From assembly GCF_000455325.1 (NCBI RefSeq), contig NZ_HG322951.1:4102650-4166649 (forward strand): a stretch of 64,000 bases of DNA, given 5' to 3'. The notes under the pieces were generated by a model. That model saw only the letters and a list, made by a program, of their open reading frames with translations, was not told the origin of the DNA and did not search any database. The DNA comes from Mycolicibacterium septicum DSM 44393. GTDB taxonomy: Bacteria > Actinomycetota > Actinomycetes > Mycobacteriales > Mycobacteriaceae. Positions 41,597 to 49,563 of the stretch are shown here, piece by piece; within the stretch, counting starts at the first letter, position 1; every line of letters starts with the position of its first letter. The translations under genes were made by a program, and so were the position numbers.

Positions 41597-42550
41597 ATGG
41601 ACACCCACCGGCTCAAGTACTTCCTGCGCATCGCCGAGGAGCGCTCCATCACGCGCGCGGCCGGCGTGCTGGGCATCGCGCAACCGGCGTTGAGTCGCCA
41701 GCTTCAACTGCTCGAAGAGGACCTCGGCGTCACGTTGTTCACCCGCACCCGTCGCGGTGTCGAGCTCACCGAGGCCGGCGAGCGGCTGCGGGCGTCGACC
41801 GCCGGGCCGCTGCGGCAGTTGGAACTGGCCGTCCAGTACGCCGGGACCCCGCTGGCCCGGCTCGACCGCACCCTGCGCCTCGGATTACCCGAGACCACCA
41901 TCGACCTGTTGGCCGCACCGCTGCTGGCCAGCCTGACCACCGTCTTCCCGGAGGCGACGTTCTCGGTGACCGTCGGGAGTACCGACCATCTCGTCGAGGC
42001 CATGCTCAAAGGTGCGGTCGACGTGGCACTCATCAACCCGGTACCCGATGAACGGGTCTTCTATCGAGAGTTGTTGGCCGAAGAGCTGTTCCTGATCGGT
42101 GGGCCCGAGTCGGACCTCGACGACGCCAGTGCCGTGGGGTTCAGCGATGTGGTCAGGTTGCCTCTGGTGGTACCCCGGTCGTCATCGGGGATCGGTGTGG
42201 CACTGCAGAATGCGGCGTTGCGTACCAAGGTCCAGTTCAGTCACCGGACGACGACGGATTCTGTTGCCGTGATGAAGAACATGATCGAGGCGGGTATCGC
42301 TTACGGGTTCCTTCCGCTGTCGGCGTGCCGCCGCGAAATCGACGATGGGCGTTTGAGATTCGCGGCCATCGCGGACTCCGCGCTCAGTCAGCGTCTCGGC
42401 GTCGCCGCAACCGAGCAACTCGACCTGCCTCGTGAGCTCAGCGTCAAGATCGGCGACACCATCCGCGAGGAAGTCGCCGCCCTGGTGAGGGCCGGCACGT
42501 GGAGTGCGGAGCTGATCGCCACCCGGCCGTGGAATCCGATGCACGGGTGA
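41597..42550 (+). CDS. LysR family transcriptional regulator
   Basis: A 317-residue LysR-type regulator. The winged helix-turn-helix is in residues 1-60, with SITRAAGVLGIAQPALSRQL and the wing TRTRRGVELTEAG. The periplasmic-binding-like effector domain follows from about residue 90, with LIGGPESD and SSGIGVALQNA loops. ATG at 41597 starts the standard MDTHRLKYFLRI. It diverges from the SDR-sulfotransferase operon and most likely activates it in response to a pathway intermediate. It is convergent with the HNH gene. Confidence 0.9.
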   Translation: MDTHRLKYFLRIAEERSITRAAGVLGIAQPALSRQLQLLEEDLGVTLFTRTRRGVELTEAGERLRASTAGPLRQLELAVQYAGTPLARLDRTLRLGLPETTIDLLAAPLLASLTTVFPEATFSVTVGSTDHLVEAMLKGAVDVALINPVPDERVFYRELLAEELFLIGGPESDLDDASAVGFSDVVRLPLVVPRSSSGIGVALQNAALRTKVQFSHRTTTDSVAVMKNMIEAGIAYGFLPLSACRREIDDGRLRFAAIADSALSQRLGVAATEQLDLPRELSVKIGDTIREEVAALVRAGTWSAELIATRPWNPMHG

Positions 42551-42572
42551 TCTCGGCGGGTGTAACCCACCC

Positions 42573-43970
42573 CTAGGGATCGTCACTCTCGTCTTCGTCC
42601 GGTGGATGGAAGAGGTCTTCGGGGTGCCAGTAATGGTTGATGCGGTCCTGGCCGGTGTCCAGGAGCGGCGGCGGGATCCATTCCACCCGGCCGTCGTCGC
42701 GCACGCGGGTGCGCCAGCCCTTTTCGTGGACCAGGCGGTTGCTCTTCGGGCAGGCTAACGTCAGGTCGGTGACATCAGTCAGGCCCCCTTGGCTGAAATC
42801 GGCTTTGGCATGGTGGGTTTGGCAACGATCGGTGGGACAGGTGCATCCCGGCCGGGTGCAACCCCGGTCGCGGTTGTGCAGGACGAGGCGTTGGGCGGCA
42901 CTCGCGATGCGCTTGCTGCGGCCCAGATACAGCGGGACCTGACGATGGTTCTCGTAGACCGCGAGGTAGTGGTGGGCGTGGGCGGCCATCCGGATGACAT
43001 CGGCGATCGGCAACCGGGTGCCGGAGGTGGTGAGCCCGCTACCGGTCCTGGTCTCGAGTTCACGCAGGGTGGTGGATACGACGATCGTGACCGGCAATCC
43101 GTTGTGCCGGCCGAGTTCTCCCGACGACAGCGCGTTTCGGCCGATGGCGACCAGGGCATCGTGGTTGCGCTCAGCGACGGTGCGGGCATCGGCCGCGATC
43201 GCCTCCGCGCTGGGAGTGCCGGTGGTGCAGGGGTGCTCGTCGGCTGGGTTGCACATGCCGGGGGCGCCGTAGCGACTGAGGATCGGGGCGAGGGTGGCGC
43301 GGGCTTCAGGGGTGAGCCTGCCGTGGATTTCGCTTGTGCCGTCGGCGTTTTGGGGCCCGATGATGATTTCCCCGTGGCGTTCGGGTTGTTCATCACTGGG
43401 TGCGTCGCCGTCTTGATCGAGCAGGAAGCCGATCCGGTCGGCGCACTGTTTCAGAATCTCCGGGCTGTTGCCGGCGGCGATGCGAGCCAGGTCGGCGTCG
43501 ATCTGGGCATGGGTGGCGGCATCCAGCGGCACGGGTGGCTTGGCGAAGAACTTTCGGATGATCGCGACGTGGTCGGTGTTGATGTCACCGGCAGCCTGAG
43601 CGGCGGCAGTGGCGGGCAACACCGGCGCCATGGACTGCCCGGTGACGGTGGTGCGTGGGCCCAGGTTGGCGGCTTCGGCGATGCGGCGTTTGGCCTCTTT
43701 GTTGCTGATGCGTAGCCGGATGGCCAGGACGTCGGCCCAGCTTTTCGCACCGATCTCGCCAGGGGTGGTCCGGGTTTGAATTTCGGTCAACAGGCGGTGG
43801 TCCACCGCAGGCGCGGACCGGAATTGATGTTCGCGCCGTGACTGCAGATCGAGAAGCTCAGGCAGGCTCAACGTCTGATAGTTGAGGGCGGCCATTTTCG
43901 CGCAGACGGCATCGTATTCGTCGTAGGCAGCCAGCACCGTCTCCTGATCAGAGACAGTATTCGAATGCAT
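42573..43970 (-). CDS. HNH endonuclease domain protein of the 13E12/DUF222 family
   Basis: A 465-residue protein with the DUF222 region (about residues 30-300, including AKRRIAEAANLGPRTT) and a C-terminal HNH motif CTRPGCTCPTDRCQTHH, then GGLTDVTDLTLACPKSNRLV. The usual Asn before the LTLAC strand is Asp here, and the final His pair is replaced by Ser-Asn, so nuclease activity is uncertain. These REP13E12-type genes are repeated in mycobacterial genomes, and several are DNA-damage induced. The ATG at 43970 lies inside an SOS box and just 6 bases after a good -10, pointing to a leaderless mRNA. Confidence 0.85.
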   Translation of the reverse strand: MHSNTVSDQETVLAAYDEYDAVCAKMAALNYQTLSLPELLDLQSRREHQFRSAPAVDHRLLTEIQTRTTPGEIGAKSWADVLAIRLRISNKEAKRRIAEAANLGPRTTVTGQSMAPVLPATAAAQAAGDINTDHVAIIRKFFAKPPVPLDAATHAQIDADLARIAAGNSPEILKQCADRIGFLLDQDGDAPSDEQPERHGEIIIGPQNADGTSEIHGRLTPEARATLAPILSRYGAPGMCNPADEHPCTTGTPSAEAIAADARTVAERNHDALVAIGRNALSSGELGRHNGLPVTIVVSTTLRELETRTGSGLTTSGTRLPIADVIRMAAHAHHYLAVYENHRQVPLYLGRSKRIASAAQRLVLHNRDRGCTRPGCTCPTDRCQTHHAKADFSQGGLTDVTDLTLACPKSNRLVHEKGWRTRVRDDGRVEWIPPPLLDTGQDRINHYWHPEDLFHPPDEDESDDP

Positions 43971-43982
43971 GTTCGAATTCTA
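43961..43982 (-). promoter_or_regulatory. Leaderless promoter with overlapping LexA (SOS) box
   Basis: Read on the minus strand, TAGAAT (43977-43982) is a near-ideal mycobacterial -10. Six bases later comes the ATG of the HNH gene, the geometry of leaderless transcripts. TCGAACATGCATTCGA (43961-43976) matches the mycobacterial SOS box TCGAAC-N4-GTTCGA at all but one position and covers the transcription start and start codon. LexA bound here would block initiation. Confidence 0.65.
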
Positions 43983-44008
43983 CCGCCGATCACCGACTCC
44001 CCGAGCAG

Positions 44009-44035
44009 TTATCCACAGCACCGGATCTATCCACA
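44009..44035 (+). promoter_or_regulatory. Two DnaA-box-like nonamers
   Basis: TTATCCACA (44009-44017) equals the classical DnaA box and CTATCCACA (44027-44035) differs by one base; they are in direct orientation 18 bases apart. They sit upstream of the HNH promoter. Two boxes alone do not make an origin, so a regulatory or chance role is more likely. Confidence 0.4.
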
Positions 44036-44055
44036 GATCTTGCCGCACAGGGCAA

Positions 44056-45357
44056 TTAGGCCTTGACAGCCCTCCCGGCACTGGCCCGCGCAGCAACGGC
44101 CGCGAGGACGAACCCGCCGAGCGCCGACCAGCCCAGCACGCCGTCGAGGCCGTTCTTGGCCATCAGTGTCAACGCGGCGCCGGCGACACACAGCAGCACT
44201 CCGGTGACCACCGACCGGACGCCGCTGATCTGAACCCGGTCGTCCCACCACGGCAGCGGGCGATGCTCCAGCGGCGACAGCAGCCGGAAGGCCGCCGCCA
44301 TGAGAACGGCGAAAACCACTGCACGCAAAGCCAGATGGGGCCAGAAGCCCGGGGCGTGCGGGTCGAACGCATCCAGGCCGAGGGCATGCAGACTGAACGC
44401 GGCGATCGCGATCACCGGGATGTGCCACAGGTACAGCGTCATGGCTCCCCCGTTGCCTGTCGCAACCACGTACCAGACACGCGGGCGGGCGGCCCAGCGC
44501 CGGATCGGGTCCGCGGCGGCGATGAACAGGCATGGCATCCACGTGCAGTGCAGCGCCAGCAGAAGCGTCGGCGGTGACACGTTCGACACGTGCTCGGTTC
44601 CGGTGACGACGAGGGACACGTCGTAAATGCCGGTGAGCGCCAGGATCACCTGCGCAGTGAAGGCCAGGACGGCAATCGCGATCGCCCGTCGCGCGCAGAT
44701 CAGGTGGCGTGCGTAGGCCACCCCGATCACCACCGGAATCAGCCAGACGATGATCAGGTTGGCGGTGCCCGCCTCGGGTGTGCCGACCGCGAAGCGGATG
44801 GCATCCACCACTCCCGACGCGACGATCAGTCCGGCGACCACCAATGCCAGCGCCCGGCCCGTGTGCAGGTGCATCAACGCCGGGACGAAGGCGAGCACCA
44901 TCAGGTAGACACCAAGGAACCACAGCAGGGCCACGCATTCGCGCCCGAGCGCAGCGGCGGACTCGGCCCCCATGGTCGCGTGCACCACGACCAGGACCAC
45001 CGACCACACCGCCAGGTACCAGAACACCGGCCGGCACAGGCGCTGGGCGCGGGCGAGCAACCACGCGCCCCACGAGCGACCGGAATGCCAACTGTAGGCA
45101 CCCGCAGCCCCTCCGGCCAGGAAGAACAGTGGCATCACCTGCAGCACCCAGGTGATCGGGGCCAGTGCCGGGAGTGCACCGAGGATGTTGCCGACCCGAA
45201 CGCCCCCGGAATCGATGGTGGCCAGCAGCAGGGCGCAATGCCCGAAGATCACCACGAGCAGGGCGCCCAGGCGCGCAACATCGACCGCACGGTCGCGTTC
45301 CGGCTTGGTGTCCCGGGTGACGGTGTCCTGGGAGGGCACAGCCTCGTCGATTGGCAT
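44056..45357 (-). CDS. Acyltransferase 3 family membrane protein
   Basis: A 433-residue integral membrane protein with about ten to eleven membrane segments. The conserved His is in LLVVIFGHCALLL and the arginine motif is LLARAQRLCRPVFWYL, as in the acyltransferase 3 family that adds acetyl, succinyl or other acyl groups to sugars and lipids outside the membrane. The N-terminal 20 residues are hydrophilic and acidic. ATG at 45357 was chosen over the longer upstream frame, which overlaps the CAP gene. It lies 44 bases after that gene on the same strand and may be the distal end of the mce transcript. Confidence 0.82.
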   Translation of the reverse strand: MPIDEAVPSQDTVTRDTKPERDRAVDVARLGALLVVIFGHCALLLATIDSGGVRVGNILGALPALAPITWVLQVMPLFFLAGGAAGAYSWHSGRSWGAWLLARAQRLCRPVFWYLAVWSVVLVVVHATMGAESAAALGRECVALLWFLGVYLMVLAFVPALMHLHTGRALALVVAGLIVASGVVDAIRFAVGTPEAGTANLIIVWLIPVVIGVAYARHLICARRAIAIAVLAFTAQVILALTGIYDVSLVVTGTEHVSNVSPPTLLLALHCTWMPCLFIAAADPIRRWAARPRVWYVVATGNGGAMTLYLWHIPVIAIAAFSLHALGLDAFDPHAPGFWPHLALRAVVFAVLMAAAFRLLSPLEHRPLPWWDDRVQISGVRSVVTGVLLCVAGAALTLMAKNGLDGVLGWSALGGFVLAAVAARASAGRAVKA

Positions 45358-45401
45358 GACCTCAGTCTGCCGGTCCGAGCGCCGGGTCGGGATGGGTATT
45401 A

Positions 45402-45902
45402 CTACGTGTTCGCCGGCTGACCGAGCACGGCCACGACCACCGATCGGTCGAAACTGTTGGCCGACCACACACCGATGGCGGTGTTGGCGCAGTCGGACAG
45501 GATCGCGAAATCGACCGGGTCGTAGTACCACTGGTTGAGGATCTCGATGCCGTTGATCGCCAACGCCGGGTTGATGGCGACCGTTTCAGCCACCCGGCCG
45601 CGGAATCCGGCAGCCTCGGCGCGCGACTGCGGCGTCGATCCGTCGGAGCCGGCATGGTCGTCCAGGCTGCGGTCGGCGAGCAGATCGTTGGTGTGCCATT
45701 CGGCCGCCAACCGCAGTTTCGGGTCTGCCGTCACATTGTTGGTGCAGCCCGCCTGATGCTGGATCGTGAACACGTTGGCGATCACGCCGCTGTTCAGCCG
45801 CTGGTTGTCGGCATGCGCGGGCGCCGGACCCCATGCGCCGGAAAGCGCCAACGGGGCCGCGACGGCGGCGATCAGACCGGTTCGAATTGCGAAATGAGCC
45901 AT
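45402..45902 (-). CDS. Secreted CAP (SCP/PR1) domain protein
   Basis: A 166-residue exported protein. The signal peptide ends at GPAPAHA-DN. The mature part has the CAP pattern: LNSGVIANVFTIQHQAGC, AAEWHTNDLLADRSLDDHAGSDGS, and the late strand FAILSDCANTAIGVWS; two Cys probably bond. CAP proteins bind sterols or lipids in several organisms, which would suit a lipid-import operon, but this is inference. The start overlaps the end of the Mce-associated gene by 31 bases. Confidence 0.78.
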   Translation of the reverse strand: MAHFAIRTGLIAAVAAPLALSGAWGPAPAHADNQRLNSGVIANVFTIQHQAGCTNNVTADPKLRLAAEWHTNDLLADRSLDDHAGSDGSTPQSRAEAAGFRGRVAETVAINPALAINGIEILNQWYYDPVDFAILSDCANTAIGVWSANSFDRSVVVAVLGQPANT

Positions 45903-46486
45903 CGGTTTTCGACCTTGTCGAGGGTGACCCGCACGCTGGAGGTGGATTTGGTCGGCGGACCGGTGCCGATCGTGGTGGTCTGGTCGACGAGTACCAGCAC
46001 CACCGCGTGCCGGGGCGACGCCGATACCGGCGCGGCAGCCGGCACCGTCGCCACCGCCGAGATCACCTGCTGTTTGGCCCCGGGGATGACGACGTCGTCG
46101 ATCAGTTGCGTGTACTGGTCGCGGAACTCACCGGTGAGCCGGTCCGCGGCCGCGGGCAGCTCGGTGTCCACGGTGTCGGGTCGATAGGACAGGATCGCCA
46201 CGGTGCTTTCGCTCGCGGCGCGCACGGACTCCGCGCCTGCCGCCTGTGCCGATCGCGCGGCTCCGTCCTGCCATTTCAGGAAACCCGCCGCCAACGCCAG
46301 GATCAGCGCCACAGCGGGTAGCACGCCGAACACCAGCACCCGCGTCCACGAGATGGACCGGGAACCGGGCTGGTCCTGCTCCGCAGGTTCAACATCGTCC
46401 TCGATCAGTTCTTCGACGACGAGGTCGTCGGTCTCCAGCTCATCGGCCCTCGGATCGGAGAGCTCCGCTGCGGTATCTGTGGTCAT
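45872..46486 (-). CDS. Mce-associated membrane protein (Mas), second copy
   Basis: A 204-residue bitopic membrane protein. About 47 acidic cytoplasmic residues are followed by a membrane helix (VLVFGVLPAVALILALAAGF), then an extracytoplasmic NTF2-like domain ending SSVRVTLDKVENRWLISQFE. This is the standard Mas architecture; orphan and operon-linked Mas proteins help stabilise Mce complexes. Its ATG overlaps the upstream Mas gene by ATGA. Confidence 0.85.
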   Translation of the reverse strand: MTTDTAAELSDPRADELETDDLVVEELIEDDVEPAEQDQPGSRSISWTRVLVFGVLPAVALILALAAGFLKWQDGAARSAQAAGAESVRAASESTVAILSYRPDTVDTELPAAADRLTGEFRDQYTQLIDDVVIPGAKQQVISAVATVPAAAPVSASPRHAVVLVLVDQTTTIGTGPPTKSTSSVRVTLDKVENRWLISQFEPV

Positions 46487-47013
46487 GGCACGAACTCCAC
46501 ATTCGACACTTTGACGTCGTCGCCAACCTGCTCGACGCTGATGCGCATCCGCCAGCGACGCGGATCTTGTTCGGGTGCAGCACCGGTCGAGGTCTTCACC
46601 GAGACGGCGACCAATACGCGCGCCTCGTCACCGGTCTCGGACTCCAGGCCGGCCTCGGCGACGGTCCCACGGGATGTCGACTGGGTCCGCTTGACGATCT
46701 CGACGAACGGGCCCGACCGCTTCTCGAAGTCATCGCGGAAGGTACCGGTCGCCGAATCCAGGATCCGCTGGATGTCGGCGTCGGCTTCGGAGTGGCTGAT
46801 CGAGGTGAGGTTCACCGCCGCCTGGCGCGCCACCTGCACGAACAGGTTGCGCTGCTCCTCGGCGGTGTGTGATCGCTGATCGCGGTAGCCCAGCCAGCCG
46901 GTGAGAGCGGCCAGCGCTGCCACGACGACGAGCACCAGCGCGATCGGAATACGGTTGCCGCCGCCGGTGTCCGGTTGGTCTAGCCGCTCGGCGGCGTCAG
47001 CATGCTCTGCCAT
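46483..47013 (-). CDS. Mce-associated membrane protein (Mas), first copy
   Basis: A 176-residue protein with a membrane helix at about 22-43 (PIALVLVVVAALAALTGWLG) and an extracytoplasmic NTF2-like domain containing FVQVARQAAVNLTSISH and the ending RISVEQVGDDVKVSNVEFVP. It overlaps the mceF 3' end by 34 bases. Two consecutive mas genes after mceF is the usual mycobacterial mce order. Confidence 0.85.
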   Translation of the reverse strand: MAEHADAAERLDQPDTGGGNRIPIALVLVVVAALAALTGWLGYRDQRSHTAEEQRNLFVQVARQAAVNLTSISHSEADADIQRILDSATGTFRDDFEKRSGPFVEIVKRTQSTSRGTVAEAGLESETGDEARVLVAVSVKTSTGAAPEQDPRRWRMRISVEQVGDDVKVSNVEFVP

Positions 47014-48440
47014 GTCTTGCCTTTCGTGCTGTCGGCGAGGTCGGAGTCGGTGTAGGACCGGCCGTCCGGCGCCAGATAGGTTCCGGTGGCCGGGTCATAC
47101 GGGACGAAGGCCACGGGCGGCGGCGCGGTGCCGGTGCCCTGCGGGGGCGGCAGTCGCGGATCGGTGCCCGGTGCGTACTGCGGTACTCCCTGGCCGGACA
47201 GCGTCTCGTTGGGATCGCCCTTCCAATTCAGGCCGTCGTTCAGCGGGACGTACTCCTCGTCGCTTTCGCACAGTTCGACGGTCGGCGCACGCTTCCACGG
47301 CTTGGTCTCGCACGGGATGTTGCGCACGCCACGAACATTGAGGGCCGAGTCCTGCGGAACCCGGCAGTACAGCTCGCCCGCGGGCCGTTCCGGGTAGTCC
47401 TGGTCGGACGGTGACCGCTGTTGGCGCACCGGCAGGAATCCCGTGTTGCATGGTGGCGGCAGGTTGAGGTTCAGATTGAAGTCGAGGTAGATGCCTCGGT
47501 ACGCCTGTTTGGTGTCGGCGTTGGCCAGGGTGATCGCCGACATCACGGCGGTCCCCTGCGGGTACAGGACCAGCAACTGTTCCAGGTCGTTGCGGTAGGT
47601 GACCGCGATGTCACCGAGGCTCACCATGTTGGCCAGCAGGACGGGCAGGGTGGGGGCCACCCGGTCGAAGAGCGCCTTGCCCTCCCCCAGTGCCGGCGCT
47701 CCTTTCGTCAGCAGATCCGCGAACGCGGCGTCCTGGGTTTTGAGTTGGCCGGTGATCGCGGCCATCCGCTGCGCCCATGTCGCAATCGAATCGGCGCTCT
47801 GTACTTGGGAATTGAGCACCGGTGGGGACTGGTCGATCAACTGCGTGAGCGGATCGACAGTCTTGCCGCCTTCGATGGCCAGGGCGGTCGAACCGTCGAC
47901 GATGCGGGACAGCTCGGGTCCCAGTCCCCCGACGGCCTTGGCCGACTCGTCCACCACCGTGCGCAGATTGTCCGGCGGAATGGCCTGCAGGGCTTTGTTG
48001 GTCGCATCGAGCAGATTCCCGATGTCGGCCGGGATGCGCACCTTGTCGACGCCGATGACATCGCCGTCGCGCAAGGTACCGGTCGCGCCGCGGTCGGGAG
48101 TCAGTTCGAGGAACTGCTCCCCGACTGCGGACCGGCTGTGCACGGCGGCCGACACCGGGGACGGCACTGCGATGTCCGAGTCCAGGGTCAGCACCGCATC
48201 GACTCCGGCACGGGTGACGTCGACCGATTTGACCCTTCCGACCTCGGTACCGCGGTAGGTGACCACCGAGGTCGGGTACAGCCCACCGGCAGCGGGCAGT
48301 TGGACCGTGACCGTGTACCGGCCGAACCCGAGGAGTGCCGGGACCTTGACGAAGCCGAATGCCATGATGCCCACGGCGACGACGGTGATCGTGGACAGGA
48401 TCGCCAACTGGATCCATACCGGTCGGGACAGCCGGATCAT
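46980..48440 (-). CDS. mceF: Mce family protein MceF
   Basis: A 486-residue substrate-binding subunit of the Mce lipid importer. A membrane anchor (about residues 10-32) is followed by the MCE domain (YTVTVQLPAAGGLYPTSVVT to about 110), a long helical needle region (about 120-330) and a Cys-containing, Pro-rich tail. It begins 1 base before the end of mceE. Mce subunits assemble as a hexamer tunnel across the periplasm, with the permease at the base. The C-terminal tail ending WQSMLTPPSG is typical of MceF. Confidence 0.9.
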   Translation of the reverse strand: MIRLSRPVWIQLAILSTITVVAVGIMAFGFVKVPALLGFGRYTVTVQLPAAGGLYPTSVVTYRGTEVGRVKSVDVTRAGVDAVLTLDSDIAVPSPVSAAVHSRSAVGEQFLELTPDRGATGTLRDGDVIGVDKVRIPADIGNLLDATNKALQAIPPDNLRTVVDESAKAVGGLGPELSRIVDGSTALAIEGGKTVDPLTQLIDQSPPVLNSQVQSADSIATWAQRMAAITGQLKTQDAAFADLLTKGAPALGEGKALFDRVAPTLPVLLANMVSLGDIAVTYRNDLEQLLVLYPQGTAVMSAITLANADTKQAYRGIYLDFNLNLNLPPPCNTGFLPVRQQRSPSDQDYPERPAGELYCRVPQDSALNVRGVRNIPCETKPWKRAPTVELCESDEEYVPLNDGLNWKGDPNETLSGQGVPQYAPGTDPRLPPPQGTGTAPPPVAFVPYDPATGTYLAPDGRSYTDSDLADSTKGKTWQSMLTPPSG

Positions 48441-48441
48441 G

Positions 48442-49563
48442 TCAGTACGCCCCCCACCGGTAGGGAGCGATCAGCGGGTTGCCCGCCGTGTACGGGCTGG
48501 GCATCTGGCCGATCGTGCGGCCCCACTGCATTTCGAGTTCGGTGAGGTTGCCTTCCCACCGGGTTCCGGTGAACAGACTGCTGTCGATCCGGCTCAAGGT
48601 CAGATCGACCACCAGCGTGATGTTGGCGAAGTCGCCGCGGAACCAGTTGGCCACCGTGCTCTTCACCCACGGATACGTCGACAGGAAGTCCAGGCCCCGG
48701 GTGAGGGCGGGTCCGGCGTTCGCGAGTTCCCGCAGCACCGGTGCGATGTTGCGCAGGTTGTCGACGAGCGATTCCTTGGTCTGGGCGACGGTCGAAGTGG
48801 CGATCGCACTGAACTTTCCGAGTGCGTCGACGGCATCGGCGATCTTGGTGCGCTGCTCGGACAGCACGGCGAGCGCCTTCGGGATCGTGGTGAGCGCGGT
48901 GTCGACGGTGTCGTCCCGGGCCGCCACCTGGCCGGCCAGCGAGTTGAGCCTCTCGGTGGCGGTGATGATGTCATCGGTCTGGGCGTTGAGCCCCGCGATG
49001 AAGATGTCCAATTGGCCGAGGAGACTGCGCATGTCGTTCTCCCGGCCCGCCAGCGCCTTCGCGAAGGTCTGGTTGATCTCCTGCAGCTGGGCCAGTCCGC
49101 CGCCGTTGAGGAGCACCGACACCGACGCGAGAGTCTGCTCGGTGGTCGGATAGGTGGCGGCGGCCGACAGCGGGATCACCGAGCCGTCGGCGAGTTCGCC
49201 GCGCGGCGCCTCGCCCACCGGCGGTGCGAGTTCGATGTGCATGGAGCCCAGCAGGCTGGTCTGTCCGAGTTTGGCGGTGCTGTTGGCCGGTAGGTGGACG
49301 CCGCCGTCGATGCGCATCGTCACCAGGGCATGCCAGTCCTGGACTTCGATCTTGGTGACATTGCCGATGTTGACGTCGCCGACGCGCACGCGGGTGTTCT
49401 GCTGGATCACCACCACATCGGGCAACTGCGCCTGGATGGTGTAGGAGCCGTCTCCGTTGCCCTCGGTTCCCGGCAGGCTCAGCGAATTCAGCCCGCGCCA
49501 TTCACATCCCGGGATGACCGCCAGGCATACGACGACGAATGCCGCGACCACCAGCCGCCTCAT
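48442..49563 (-). CDS. mceE: Mce family lipoprotein MceE (LprN-like)
   Basis: A 373-residue MceE. The signal sequence ends in LAVIPGC, with Cys20 the lipid-modified residue, the feature that distinguishes MceE from the other subunits. The MCE domain follows (YTIQAQLPDVVVIQQNTRVR to about 120), then the helical region to the C-terminus NPLIAPYRWGAY. ATG at 49563 overlaps the mceD stop by ATGA. Confidence 0.9.
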   Translation of the reverse strand: MRRLVVAAFVVVCLAVIPGCEWRGLNSLSLPGTEGNGDGSYTIQAQLPDVVVIQQNTRVRVGDVNIGNVTKIEVQDWHALVTMRIDGGVHLPANSTAKLGQTSLLGSMHIELAPPVGEAPRGELADGSVIPLSAAATYPTTEQTLASVSVLLNGGGLAQLQEINQTFAKALAGRENDMRSLLGQLDIFIAGLNAQTDDIITATERLNSLAGQVAARDDTVDTALTTIPKALAVLSEQRTKIADAVDALGKFSAIATSTVAQTKESLVDNLRNIAPVLRELANAGPALTRGLDFLSTYPWVKSTVANWFRGDFANITLVVDLTLSRIDSSLFTGTRWEGNLTELEMQWGRTIGQMPSPYTAGNPLIAPYRWGAY

